A stretch of 36,207 bases of DNA, taken from positions 1-36,207 of the forward strand of contig RHBS01000007.1 of the NCBI GenBank assembly GCA_010030895.1. The letters are read 5' to 3'. The stretch comes from Actinomycetota bacterium. GTDB taxonomy: Bacteria > Actinomycetota > Actinomycetes > Nanopelagicales > Nanopelagicaceae. The position numbers and the translations under genes were made by a program. Under the pieces are notes generated by a model. That model had not been told where the DNA came from and did not search any database. It saw nothing but the letters and a program-made list of their open reading frames with translations. This document shows positions 14,652 to 22,488 of the stretch, one piece after another (within the stretch, counting starts at the first letter, position 1; the number at the start of each line of letters is the position of its first letter).

Positions 14652-16145
14652 TCAAAATGTAGCCAACCATTCAACTAGTAAGCGAGCGCCAAATCCAGTT
14701 CCACCTTTAATATTTTCTCCAGCATCTACCTCAGACCTAGCTGGACCAGCAATATCTAAATGCACCCAGTTTCGTTTACCAGCAAATTTCTCTAGAAATA
14801 GTGCAGCAGTAATCGAACCTGCTGAAAAATCAAACTTATCTGCTAAGTGATTGAAATCTGCAATTTCACTCTCTAGCGCTATTGAGTAATCATCAACTAA
14901 TGGCATGTGCCAAACTTTCTCACCAATTTTTTCGCCCACCTCTACAAACTTATTAGCCAATGTTTTATTTCTAGTGTACATAGCAGCATACTGTCGCCCT
15001 AGGCCTAAAGTTGCTGAACCAGTTAAGGTCGCAATATCTACTAAGTAATCTGGGTCTAGTTCTAAATCTGCATAGGACAACCCATCGGCTAAAACCAGCC
15101 TACCTTCGGCGTCAGTATTTATTACCTCAACTGTGGTGCCACCATAATGTTCAATAACATCAGAGGGGCGTTGTGCAGTAGCTGATAATGAATTTTCAGC
15201 TGCCATAAGCAAAGTTGTAACTTTTACTTTTGGTTTAATTCGAGAGAGTGCAATAGTTGCAGCGAGTGCTGCAGCTGCACCAGCCATATCACTTTTCATT
15301 CCCACCATACTTTCATATGGTCGCTTCAGTGATACCCCACCAGTATCGAAAGTAATACCTTTACCAACTAAAACCACATGTGGCCAGCTAGCTGAACCTT
15401 TTGGAGCGTAAGAAATCTCAATTAATCTAGGCCCAGGATCTGGGGAGGAATTTCCAACTGCATTTAAGCCACCAAATTGATTAATTGATTTACCAGATTT
15501 TATTGAGATGCTAAGGGAGGAATTCTTGGTTTCTGAAACCATACTCTCTGCTTTTTTTGCTAACCATTGAGGATTTTTAAAATTAGAAGGTGTATGGATT
15601 AAATCCCGTGCTTGCCAGACAGCAGTTGCCAAAATATTTGCTCTTTCGACTTGGTCAAAGAAATTTCCAACGGTATAAAAGGTTGGTTTCTTAACTTTTT
15701 GATCAGTTTTAAGTGAGTATTGATAATTGGATAATTGAAGAGCGATCAGGCTTATAGTAATTAAATCGATATCTGAGGTCAGTAAAGACAGTAAAACTGA
15801 ATTAGTATTTTTAACTTTTCTTCCTATGGAAGTAGATGCTTTTCTAATATCTTCTATGCTCTCACTACCGACTCCAACTAAGTAAATCCTAGTAAGGTTA
15901 TCTTTAATTACTGGTAGCTCAATTATTTCACCTGGTTTGCCGGTAAAGTCAGGCCATTTTTTGAGTTCAAGATTTAAATCAATTTTGACGAAATTACTCA
16001 ATAGCTTAAGTACTTTTGATTCCTTAACCTGTAATTCTTCTTGAGCTAATACCGGGATAGCAACTGCATTAAATAGTGAAAAATCTAATTCGCTATCACT
16101 TATATTTATAAGTTTTGGATGCAAGTTAGGAGTTTTAGGATTCAT
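14652..16145 (-). CDS. pepA: Leucyl aminopeptidase (M17 family)
   Basis: A 497-residue cytosolic M17 metallo-aminopeptidase that releases N-terminal residues from peptides. The variable N-terminal domain covers about 1-165. The C-terminal catalytic domain shows VVLVGKGITFDTGGVSLK, MKSDMAGAAA, the signature NTDAEGRLVLADGL, and GSATLGLG, so the two-metal site residues (K, D, D, D, E) are present. The length is normal. A Shine-Dalgarno-like AAAAGGAT lies just before the ATG. It starts 26 bases after the DUF3117 gene and is probably cotranscribed with it. Confidence 0.95.
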   Translation of the reverse strand: MNPKTPNLHPKLINISDSELDFSLFNAVAIPVLAQEELQVKESKVLKLLSNFVKIDLNLELKKWPDFTGKPGEIIELPVIKDNLTRIYLVGVGSESIEDIRKASTSIGRKVKNTNSVLLSLLTSDIDLITISLIALQLSNYQYSLKTDQKVKKPTFYTVGNFFDQVERANILATAVWQARDLIHTPSNFKNPQWLAKKAESMVSETKNSSLSISIKSGKSINQFGGLNAVGNSSPDPGPRLIEISYAPKGSASWPHVVLVGKGITFDTGGVSLKRPYESMVGMKSDMAGAAAALAATIALSRIKPKVKVTTLLMAAENSLSATAQRPSDVIEHYGGTTVEVINTDAEGRLVLADGLSYADLELDPDYLVDIATLTGSATLGLGRQYAAMYTRNKTLANKFVEVGEKIGEKVWHMPLVDDYSIALESEIADFNHLADKFDFSAGSITAALFLEKFAGKRNWVHLDIAGPARSEVDAGENIKGGTGFGARLLVEWLATF

Positions 16146-16171
16146 TATCCTTTTGATATTTAAGCTAGTGA

Positions 16172-16351
16172 TTACTTTTTAACTAACGCAACTGCAGCTT
16201 GTAACACATTTCCTAAATTTGTTGCCTCTTCTATATTTAACTCAACTACCAATCTACCGCCACCCTCTAATGGGATTCGCATAACCATTGAGCGGGCCTC
16301 TTTTGTAACCTCCATTGGGCCGTCACCAGTTCTTGGTTTCATTGCCGCCAT
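16172..16351 (-). CDS. DUF3117 family protein
   Basis: A 59-residue actinobacterial DUF3117 protein (M. tuberculosis Rv1211 type). The signature MAAMKPRTGDGPMEVTKEAR and IPLEGGGRLVVELNIEEA is complete. The start was placed at 16351 because family members begin MAAMKPRTGDGP and because GGGGAG lies 6-7 bases upstream. An in-frame ATG 24 bases upstream adds eight unrelated residues. Function unknown; it is widely conserved in actinobacteria and probably small and soluble. Confidence 0.92.
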   Translation of the reverse strand: MAAMKPRTGDGPMEVTKEARSMVMRIPLEGGGRLVVELNIEEATNLGNVLQAAVALVKK

Positions 16352-16427
16352 GTGATTCTCCCCTACAAAACTCAACTAGCCTGACTAGAGGTGTAATTAT
16401 CCCTGATAAGCCCAGATGTGGGAAATC

Positions 16428-16637
16428 CTATAAATTCCCTTTAGAAATCATTCCAATTAGGCGCGATTTACCACTAGCAATAACAGATATTACTGCTCTC
16501 TCGGGCACACCAAGTTTACTTGCTATTTCGCTAGTGCTAACCGAATTTACTAAATGTAATCTCAGAATTAGCCGTTCTTCCTCCGGCAACGTGGAGATAA
16601 GCTCAGCAATACTCTTATCACCGATATCTGAATTCAT
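16428..16637 (-). CDS. Stand-alone sigma-70 region 4-like helix-turn-helix protein
   Basis: A 69-residue protein whose core (LPEEERLILRLHLVNSVSTS, then EIASKLGVPERAVISVIASG) resembles region 4 of sigma factors, the part that reads the -35 element. Regions 2 and 3 are absent, so it cannot act as a normal sigma factor. It could bind DNA alone, bind core polymerase as an anti-sigma-like decoy, or partner a WhiB protein (Wbl proteins dock on sigma region 4). All of that is inference. It has a leaderless-type -10 of its own and sits between DUF3117 and an SRPBCC gene. It may be a family member of normal size or a remnant of a longer sigma factor. Confidence 0.75.
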   Translation of the reverse strand: MNSDIGDKSIAELISTLPEEERLILRLHLVNSVSTSEIASKLGVPERAVISVIASGKSRLIGMISKGNL

Positions 16638-16649
16638 GGAACAAGGTTA
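16638..16649 (-). promoter_or_regulatory. Leaderless-type promoter of the sigma region 4-like gene
   Basis: TAACCT on the minus strand (16649-16644), six bases (TGTTCC), then ATG at 16637. No Shine-Dalgarno is seen. Confidence 0.5.
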
Positions 16650-16674
16650 CTGGTAAGCAGAGGGACTTTTAGGA

Positions 16675-17136
16675 TTAGCGACTTAATTGCCGTGCAAATC
16701 TGCGTAGCGATAGCCATACACCGAGTAATAAGAATGGCTTCATTATCAGCAAAAATACAGGGTGGGCAACTAAATCTTCTTGCCAATTAAATGAGGTTCC
16801 ATTCTTTATTTCTTTAAGTTCAAACTTTCCACTCCCACGAATAACTCGACCAATATGGATTACTTCACAAAGCGTAGGAGGCTTAAATTTAGTAATCTCC
16901 ATAGTATCTAAAAATCCAATTCGTATTTTTGGATATAAATTTGGAAATAATCCAGTAAAGGCAAAAATTAATACTCCTTTACCATTTTTAATCGTTTGAT
17001 CCTGATCTAATTCAGACCAAACTTTAGTCTGTAGCATCCAATTACCTTGGCTGCGCCAATCCACTAGTGACTTCCATACTGTTTTGATCGGTTTATTTAT
17101 TTTGATTGTTAATTCTAAGTGAGAAAGTTTATTCAT
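16675..17136 (-). CDS. SRPBCC (START/polyketide cyclase-like) family protein
   Basis: A 153-residue protein with the SRPBCC pattern: an N-terminal strand (HLELTIKINKPIKTVWKSLVDW) typical of the polyketide_cyc2 family, a beta-rich middle, and a C-terminal helix (RRFARQLSR). These proteins form a hydrophobic pocket for lipids or other small molecules. The ligand is unknown. It overlaps the LOG gene stop by four bases (ATGA), so they form one unit. Confidence 0.8.
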   Translation of the reverse strand: MNKLSHLELTIKINKPIKTVWKSLVDWRSQGNWMLQTKVWSELDQDQTIKNGKGVLIFAFTGLFPNLYPKIRIGFLDTMEITKFKPPTLCEVIHIGRVIRGSGKFELKEIKNGTSFNWQEDLVAHPVFLLIMKPFLLLGVWLSLRRFARQLSR

Positions 17137-17666
17137 TTTCTTATAGCCTCAATTGTTGATGGTATATCTGAGCACCATTCAACTAACTCTGCTTGTCCAG
17201 TCTTCATAAAATTATGTTGAGCTAGATGATCTAAAGCCCTACGAAGTGGGTCATAAACGCCATGTGGATCACAAATTGCAATTGGCTTTTGGTGAAATTT
17301 TAAATAACTGCCTACCCAAATTTCGAAAAATTCCTCGAGGGTCCCAATTCCCCCCGGCAGCGCGATAAAAGCATCTGCTAGATCCTCGATCTTCGCCTTT
17401 CGATCACGCATATTTTTTACAACATGCATTTGCGTAGCATCTTTATCTTCAAACTCTAACTTGATTAATGGTTCTGGAATGACTCCAATTGTTGCAGCAC
17501 CAACAGATCTGGCACCTTTTGCAACCTCACCCATCATGGAGGCTCGACCACCTCCCCAAACTAGATCCCACCCTTGTTCACCAATTGCTTTTCCGATTTC
17601 AAAAGCTAAATCAAGTGATGTTTTTGGAATATCTGGTGCAGAGGAGCAGAAAACAGATACGCGCAT
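17133..17666 (-). CDS. LOG family (TIGR00730) phosphoribohydrolase
   Basis: A 177-residue Rossmann-like protein of the LOG family, which releases free base from nucleoside 5'-monophosphates (cytokinin riboside monophosphates in plants and M. tuberculosis Rv1205). Motifs are WGGGRASMMG (37-46), MRDRK (86-90) and the signature PGGIGTLEE (104-112), so the catalytic Arg and Glu are present. In this organism a role in purine monophosphate turnover is plausible but unproven. LOG beside dapD resembles the Mycobacterium Rv1201c-Rv1205 region. Confidence 0.9.
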   Translation of the reverse strand: MRVSVFCSSAPDIPKTSLDLAFEIGKAIGEQGWDLVWGGGRASMMGEVAKGARSVGAATIGVIPEPLIKLEFEDKDATQMHVVKNMRDRKAKIEDLADAFIALPGGIGTLEEFFEIWVGSYLKFHQKPIAICDPHGVYDPLRRALDHLAQHNFMKTGQAELVEWCSDIPSTIEAIRK

Positions 17667-17678
17667 GAAATTAGTCTA
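17667..17678 (-). promoter_or_regulatory. Leaderless-type promoter of the LOG gene
   Basis: TAGACT on the minus strand (17678-17673), six bases (AATTTC), then ATG at 17666. No Shine-Dalgarno is seen. The divergent dapD promoter is 20 bases away. Confidence 0.55.
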
Positions 17679-17698
17679 TTACCTAAGCGACATTTTGA

Positions 17699-17710
17699 TA
17701 CCGTTGCCTA
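17699..17710 (+). promoter_or_regulatory. Leaderless-type promoter of dapD
   Basis: TACCGT (17699-17704), six bases (TGCCTA), then ATG at 17711. No Shine-Dalgarno and no recognisable -35 are seen. Confidence 0.5.
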
Positions 17711-18643
17711 ATGGGCAATAATCAAAATTCCGCTTATGGCTTTGGAGTTGCAACACAAAACAATTCTGGGCACACACTTGATTGTACTTTTTACTCTTTA
17801 GGAATTGGCGAGCCTTCAGATAGCCAACCAGTAAAAGAGATCAAAGCCCAACTCGGAAATGATGATATTCGAGGGGTTGAAAAAGTTTTGGTTGAATTAA
17901 AAATCAATCTTCAAGACAAACCTAAGGATGCTAAAGATGTTTTTCTCAGGCTTCACCTACTTTCACACCGAATTGTTAAACCGAATGAACTTAATCTAGA
18001 AGGCATTTTTAGCCTACTTACAAATGTTGTTTGGACATCAGCTGGTCCTTGTGATGTCGAAAATTTTGCAACGGTTCGGTTACAGTTACAAAATAAATTC
18101 AATAATTTAGTAGTTTATTCGGTAGATAAATTCCCAAGAATGATTGATTACGTAATTCCAGAGGGTGTAAGAATTGCAGATGGAGATCGGGTTCGCCTAG
18201 GCGCTTACTTATCATCAGGCACAACAGTTATGCATGAGGGATTTGTAAATTTCAATGCTGGCACTCTTGGTAAGTCAATGGTAGAAGGAAGAATTAGCGC
18301 CGGGGTGGTTGTTGGTGATGGCAGTGATATTGGCGGTGGTGCTTCAATTATGGGGACATTAAGCGGTGGCGGTAAAGAGGTAATATCTATCGGAGAGCGA
18401 ACATTGCTGGGAGCAAATTCTGGAATTGGAATAAGCCTTGGAAATGATTGTATTGTTGAAGCAGGTGTTTATATCACTGCCGGCTCAAAGATTTCATTAC
18501 CAGATGGATCCGTGGTGAAAGCTAAAGAATTAAATAAAGCTAATAACCTGCTGTTTAGAAGAAATTCTCAAACTGGTGCATTAGAGGCTTTACCAAAAAC
18601 AGGTAGCTGGGGTGGATTAAACTCCATATTGCATTCTAATTAA
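17711..18643 (+). CDS. dapD: Tetrahydrodipicolinate N-succinyltransferase (actinobacterial DapD)
   Basis: A 310-residue acyltransferase that adds succinyl-CoA to tetrahydrodipicolinate in diaminopimelate synthesis. The second half is a left-handed beta-helix, with highly conserved VRLGAYLSSGTTVMHEGFVN, MVEGRISAGVVVGDGSDIGG and IGERTLLGANSGIGISLG. The C-terminus LLFRRNSQTGALEAL matches M. tuberculosis DapD (Rv1201c, 317 residues). The presence of dapC and dapD shows the succinylase route. The gene is leaderless and divergent from LOG, and its last 8 bases overlap the convergent glycosyltransferase gene. Confidence 0.95.
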   Translation: MGNNQNSAYGFGVATQNNSGHTLDCTFYSLGIGEPSDSQPVKEIKAQLGNDDIRGVEKVLVELKINLQDKPKDAKDVFLRLHLLSHRIVKPNELNLEGIFSLLTNVVWTSAGPCDVENFATVRLQLQNKFNNLVVYSVDKFPRMIDYVIPEGVRIADGDRVRLGAYLSSGTTVMHEGFVNFNAGTLGKSMVEGRISAGVVVGDGSDIGGGASIMGTLSGGGKEVISIGERTLLGANSGIGISLGNDCIVEAGVYITAGSKISLPDGSVVKAKELNKANNLLFRRNSQTGALEALPKTGSWGGLNSILHSN

Positions 18644-19607
18644 TTTTTAATAACTTCTTTGGTGAGGTAAGAAATCCAATTCCCCACGAAAAATGCATTA
18701 TAAACAATATAAATGGCATCAGTATTTTTTCAATTAATTTTTTACCAATTATTAAGCCTCCAAAAATTATTAAAGCTAAATATATAAAAAATGGAGTAAT
18801 AAAAATAGGATTCACATTAGAAAGTAATATCGAAAGAAAACTAACTAACACTGTAAACGGTGGAGCTAGGTATCGGTAATTAACGGTATCTCTATGTTGC
18901 CTTAAAACCGCTCTGCGCCAGCGTCCGTATTGAAAATACTGTTTGGCTAATTTAATTAATGATTTTCGTGGCCGATATGTAACAACTAATTTAGGATCAA
19001 ACCAAATTACGCCACCATTTTTGCGTAACCTATAATTTAGCTCCCAATCTTGAGCTCGAATATATCTCTCGTCAAAACCGCCTGCAGCCAATAATTCTGG
19101 TTTACTAAAGGTTCCTAAATAGACCGTATCCGTCTGCCCAGCTTCGCCACCGGTATGAAATTTAGATGGTCCAACACCTAATTTTGATCGCATCGCAAGT
19201 GCGATAACTCTCTGTAATCCCTTATTACTATCTGCATACATCAAACCACCAACATTTACTGCCTTATGCTTCTGCATAATTTCAACAGCAGTTTTAATAT
19301 ATGAGCTTTCAATCTCGGAATGGCCATCAATTCGACAAATTATTTCAAACTTAGATTTTGCTATAGCTAAATTTAATCCAACTGCAGTTTGCCCAGTAGG
19401 ATTTTCTACTAATTTTATTCGATTATCTTGGTCGGCAAGAGATTTCGCGATTTCATTTGTCTTATCTTTTGAAGGGCCTAAAGCCAAAATTATTTCAAGC
19501 TCCCCTGGGTAATCTTGATTGAAGATTGAAGCAATGCAATCCTGTAAATTTTGCTCTTCATTAAGTAGGGGCAAAATGACTGAGACTGAAGGAAGTGATA
19601 AATTCAC
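18636..19607 (-). CDS. Family 2 glycosyltransferase (ExoA-like) with C-terminal membrane helices
   Basis: A glycosyltransferase of about 323 residues. The GT-A domain starts VSVILPLLNEEQNLQDCIAS. It has the metal motif CRIDGHSEI and AGGFDERYIRAQDWELNYRL (catalytic base region), then HTGGEAGQTDTVYLG. The C-terminal third holds two or three membrane helices (PFTVLVSFLSILL; FITPFFIYLALIIFGGLII; MPFILFIMHFSWGIGFL). It resembles ExoA-type enzymes of exopolysaccharide synthesis. The start was placed at a GTG (19607), 7 bases after a perfect AGGAGG; a neighbouring GTG at 19610 is 4 bases from it, and a GTG at 19625 lies upstream of that site. It is divergent from the LCP gene, consistent with a shared wall-glycan role. 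Confidence 0.88.
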   Translation of the reverse strand: MNLSLPSVSVILPLLNEEQNLQDCIASIFNQDYPGELEIILALGPSKDKTNEIAKSLADQDNRIKLVENPTGQTAVGLNLAIAKSKFEIICRIDGHSEIESSYIKTAVEIMQKHKAVNVGGLMYADSNKGLQRVIALAMRSKLGVGPSKFHTGGEAGQTDTVYLGTFSKPELLAAGGFDERYIRAQDWELNYRLRKNGGVIWFDPKLVVTYRPRKSLIKLAKQYFQYGRWRRAVLRQHRDTVNYRYLAPPFTVLVSFLSILLSNVNPIFITPFFIYLALIIFGGLIIGKKLIEKILMPFILFIMHFSWGIGFLTSPKKLLKIN

Positions 19608-19658
19608 CACAATTCCTCCTAACACTATTTGTATGACTCGTATTCCCTGCCCATAATC

Positions 19659-19670
19659 TAGGATAAGAAG
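19659..19670 (+). promoter_or_regulatory. Leaderless-type promoter of the LCP gene
   Basis: TAGGAT (19659-19664), six bases (AAGAAG), then GTG at 19671. The purine-rich AAGAAG directly abuts the start codon, too close to act as a Shine-Dalgarno. Confidence 0.5.
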
Positions 19671-20771
19671 GTGAAATCTGCTCGAAGTGTCCGGATCTTG
19701 ACTGGGATTTCTATAGCCGTACTTGCCATTTCTGGTGTTAGTGCACTTGCTTTTACAACTGTAACTGCTTCCATTGAGAAAATAGATGTCTTTGCTGGTT
19801 TAGATAAGAGACCAGAAAAGAAGTCTTCTGCAATTAACTACTTGATAGTTGGCTCTGATACTAGGGAAGGTTTGACAAAAGCTGAGCAAAAAGAGTTACG
19901 AGTAGGTTCTGTTAAAACCGCTGCTGGAAAGCGCTCTGACACCATGCTACTAGTTCATGTGTCAAAATCACGGGATAAAGCAGTAATCATTTCAATTCCA
20001 CGTGATTCATATGCTCTGATACCAGCTCATAAAAATAGTTCAGGTAAAGATATTCCTGCTGTCCATTCAAAGATCAATTCATCTTTTAACTGGGGCGGAG
20101 CACCATTACTTATTCAAACACTTGAGGAGATGACAAATCTTAAGATTGATCATTATGTGGAAATAAACTTTGTAGGATTTGCTCGAATGGTTGATGCATT
20201 AGGTGGCGTGGAGGTCTGTACTAAAAAGGATATCGATGATCCAAAAAGTCACCTGGTATTGCCCGCAGGTGTTCACACCTTGAATGGAATTGAAGCACTT
20301 AAATATGTAAGAACTAGAGAGTTTGATGGACTCGGTGATATCGGAAGAATGCAAAGACAGCAGGCATTCATATCCTCTATTGTAAAAAAAGCAACTAGCC
20401 TTGGTGTGCTACTAAACCCAGTGACGATGACAAGTTTTATAAACTCTGCGCTCTCTGCAGTAACAACTGACAGTGGTTTAAATAGTTCAGAGTTAATCGT
20501 GCTTGCTAAACAATTCAAATCTGTATCTGCTTCTAATGTCAGAACATTAACTGTTCCACTTTCAGATTTAAATTACTACGCAAATGGCGTTACTGCCTCA
20601 GTGCTTTGGGATCCAGTGCTTGCACCACAACTTTGGGACAGATTGCGTGAAGATCGAGCCATTGTTGATGAGGTAACTCCATCACCTTCTGCCTCTACAA
20701 CAAAAACAGAGAAGCCCACCGTAATTGATAAATTTAAAACTCGGACCGCTGAAGATAACATCTGTAGATAA
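19671..20771 (+). CDS. LytR-CpsA-Psr (LCP) family cell-wall glycan ligase
   Basis: A 366-residue membrane-anchored phosphotransferase that attaches lipid-linked glycans to peptidoglycan. One N-terminal membrane helix (about 8-28) is followed by the LCP domain, with GSDTREGL (D63, R65), KRSDTMLL (R88, D90), SIPRDSY (R111, D112) and KINSSFNWGG. These are the residues that bind Mg2+ and polyprenyl pyrophosphate. The tail (about 330-366, PSPSASTTKTEKP) is a flexible Ser/Thr/Pro linker. It lies between a divergent glycosyltransferase and UGDH, fitting attachment of a uronic-acid-containing polymer (inference). Confidence 0.93.
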   Translation: MKSARSVRILTGISIAVLAISGVSALAFTTVTASIEKIDVFAGLDKRPEKKSSAINYLIVGSDTREGLTKAEQKELRVGSVKTAAGKRSDTMLLVHVSKSRDKAVIISIPRDSYALIPAHKNSSGKDIPAVHSKINSSFNWGGAPLLIQTLEEMTNLKIDHYVEINFVGFARMVDALGGVEVCTKKDIDDPKSHLVLPAGVHTLNGIEALKYVRTREFDGLGDIGRMQRQQAFISSIVKKATSLGVLLNPVTMTSFINSALSAVTTDSGLNSSELIVLAKQFKSVSASNVRTLTVPLSDLNYYANGVTASVLWDPVLAPQLWDRLREDRAIVDEVTPSPSASTTKTEKPTVIDKFKTRTAEDNICR

Positions 20772-20776
20772 TTAGA

Positions 20777-20789
20777 TAGGCTTACATCC
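20777..20789 (+). promoter_or_regulatory. Possible near-leaderless promoter of the UGDH gene
   Basis: TAGGCT (20777-20782), seven bases, then ATG at 20790. It is one base longer than the six-base rule seen elsewhere. The gene may instead be read from the LCP promoter, because only 18 bases separate them. Confidence 0.3.
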
Positions 20790-22106
20790 ATGGCGCTAAA
20801 ACTCTCAGTAATTGGTACTGGCTACCTAGGGGCAACACATGCTGCATGTATGGCAAGTATGGGATTTGAAGTAATTGGATTTGATACCGAGCAAAACAAA
20901 ATAGATTTTCTCAGTAAAGGAAAGGTACCCTTTTATGAGCCTGACCTCGAGGAGTTACTTTCTAAGCAGATAGCCTCTGGAAAGTTAACATTTACAAACA
21001 ATATTAAAGATCTTGCTGATTGTGATGTTCATTTTATTTGCGTTGGAACTCCACAGGTAAAAGGTGGTATCGCTGCAGATTTAACATTCGTTAATTCAGC
21101 ACTTGAATCTATAGCCGAATTCGTAAAAGCAGGTGCGCTCGTTGTTGGTAAATCAACTGTGCCAGTAGGAACAGCAGCAAGATTGAGAAGTAGATTAATT
21201 GAGTTAAATCCAAAAGCTGATTTGGCTTGGAATCCCGAATTCTTACGAGAAGGATTCGCAGTTGAAGATACTCTTAAACCAAATAGATTAGTTGTTGGAG
21301 TTGCCAATGATAGAGCTGAGGAAATTTTAAAAGAAGTTTATGCAAAAAACCTTGCAGAAAATACACCCTGGGTTAGAGCTGATTTACCAACATCTGAACT
21401 TGTTAAAGTTGCAGCAAATTCTTTTCTCGCTACTAAAATCTCTTTTATTAATGCTATGGCAGAAGTTTGCGAAGCAGCTGGCGGAGATGTTACGGTCTTA
21501 GCTAAAGCAATTGGGTATGACCCGAGAATTGGAAGTAGGTTCCTTCAAGCAGGTATCGGTTTTGGTGGTGGTTGTTTACCAAAAGATATACGTGCATTTA
21601 TGGCGAGAGCAGAGGAGTTAGGTGCTAAACAAGCAGTTAAATTCCTTGAAGAGATTGATTCGATAAATCTTCGAGCAAGACAACGGATAATTGAATTAGT
21701 TCGTAATGATTTGTCAAATGATCTTAAGGGAAAGAAGGTTGCAATTCTAGGTGCTGCCTTTAAACCCGATAGCGATGATGTTCGAGATTCGCCGGCTTTG
21801 GATATTGCAGCTCAAATTCAAGCTGCGGGTGCAATCGTTACCGTTCATGATCCAAAAGCAATTATCAATGCTCAAAAAAGATTTCCTGCTTTAAATTTTG
21901 CTGAAGATATAAATACAACGCTAAAGGATTCAAACATAGTTCTTCATTTAACTGAATGGAAAATTTATAGGCAGATTGATCCAAAAACTGTTAAAACGTT
22001 GGTAAAAGATGCCATCATGATTGATGGCCGAAATGCACTAGATCGAGAGCTATGGCTTAAAGCTGGGTGGAAGTTTCGCGCACTAGGTAGGAGTCAGGTT
22101 GGCTAA
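20790..22106 (+). CDS. ugd: UDP-glucose 6-dehydrogenase
   Basis: A 438-residue NAD-dependent dehydrogenase converting UDP-glucose to UDP-glucuronate. The Rossmann motif is VIGTGYLG (7-14). Other conserved elements are FICVGTPQ, KSTVPVGT (121-128), WNPEFLREG, the active-site K206 and N210 (SELVKVAANSFLATK), and the catalytic cysteine C262 in GFGGGCLPKD. GAAFKPDSDDVRDSP marks the UDP-binding domain. The length is typical. A UDP-N-acetylmannosamine dehydrogenase is the main alternative, but the motifs favour UGDH. Products probably feed the glycosyltransferases nearby. The 3' end overlaps the CoA-binding gene by 8 bases. Confidence 0.93.
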   Translation: MALKLSVIGTGYLGATHAACMASMGFEVIGFDTEQNKIDFLSKGKVPFYEPDLEELLSKQIASGKLTFTNNIKDLADCDVHFICVGTPQVKGGIAADLTFVNSALESIAEFVKAGALVVGKSTVPVGTAARLRSRLIELNPKADLAWNPEFLREGFAVEDTLKPNRLVVGVANDRAEEILKEVYAKNLAENTPWVRADLPTSELVKVAANSFLATKISFINAMAEVCEAAGGDVTVLAKAIGYDPRIGSRFLQAGIGFGGGCLPKDIRAFMARAEELGAKQAVKFLEEIDSINLRARQRIIELVRNDLSNDLKGKKVAILGAAFKPDSDDVRDSPALDIAAQIQAAGAIVTVHDPKAIINAQKRFPALNFAEDINTTLKDSNIVLHLTEWKIYRQIDPKTVKTLVKDAIMIDGRNALDRELWLKAGWKFRALGRSQVG

Positions 22107-22488
22107 CGACATCGATGATCTGCTAAAACTAAAGACTTGGGCAGTAGTTGGGCTTAGTAATAATTCTGAGAGAGCTGCTTATAAAGTAGCAAAATTATTA
22201 ATTGAAAAGGGTCATACAGTAATTCCAGTACATCCCAAAGCAGAAGTGGTACATGGTCAAAAAGGTTATTCAAAACTATCTGAAATTAAGATTCCAATCG
22301 ACGTTGTAGATGTTTTCGTAAACTCACAATTAGCTGGCTCTGTTGTTGATGAGGCAATATCTATAGGGGCTAAAGGAGTATGGCTACAACTTGATGTGAT
22401 TGATCAGGCAGCAATATCTCGTGCTAAAGCTGCTGGCCTATTAACTGCAATGAATAAATGTCCAGCTATTGAATATGGAAAAAGGTAA
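22099..22488 (+). CDS. CoA-binding domain protein (YccU type)
   Basis: A 129-residue Rossmann-fold protein of the CoA_binding_2/YccU family: TWAVVGLSNNSERAAYKVAK at the N-terminus, GHTVIPVHPKAE, GAKGVWLQLDV and the conserved C-terminal MNKCPAIE. Family members bind CoA, but their reaction is unknown. Translation starts at a TTG with AGGAG 5 bases upstream, overlapping the end of ugd. Its stop abuts the end of the convergent PurK-like gene with no spacer. Confidence 0.88.
   Translation: MANDIDDLLKLKTWAVVGLSNNSERAAYKVAKLLIEKGHTVIPVHPKAEVVHGQKGYSKLSEIKIPIDVVDVFVNSQLAGSVVDEAISIGAKGVWLQLDVIDQAAISRAKAAGLLTAMNKCPAIEYGKR

Noticed and set aside
16428-16637. Identifying the sigma region 4-like protein as the remnant of sigE
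   Set aside because: It lies more than 1.7 kb from the expected sigE place, beside DUF3117, and has its own promoter-like sequence; descent from sigE cannot be shown from the sequence alone.
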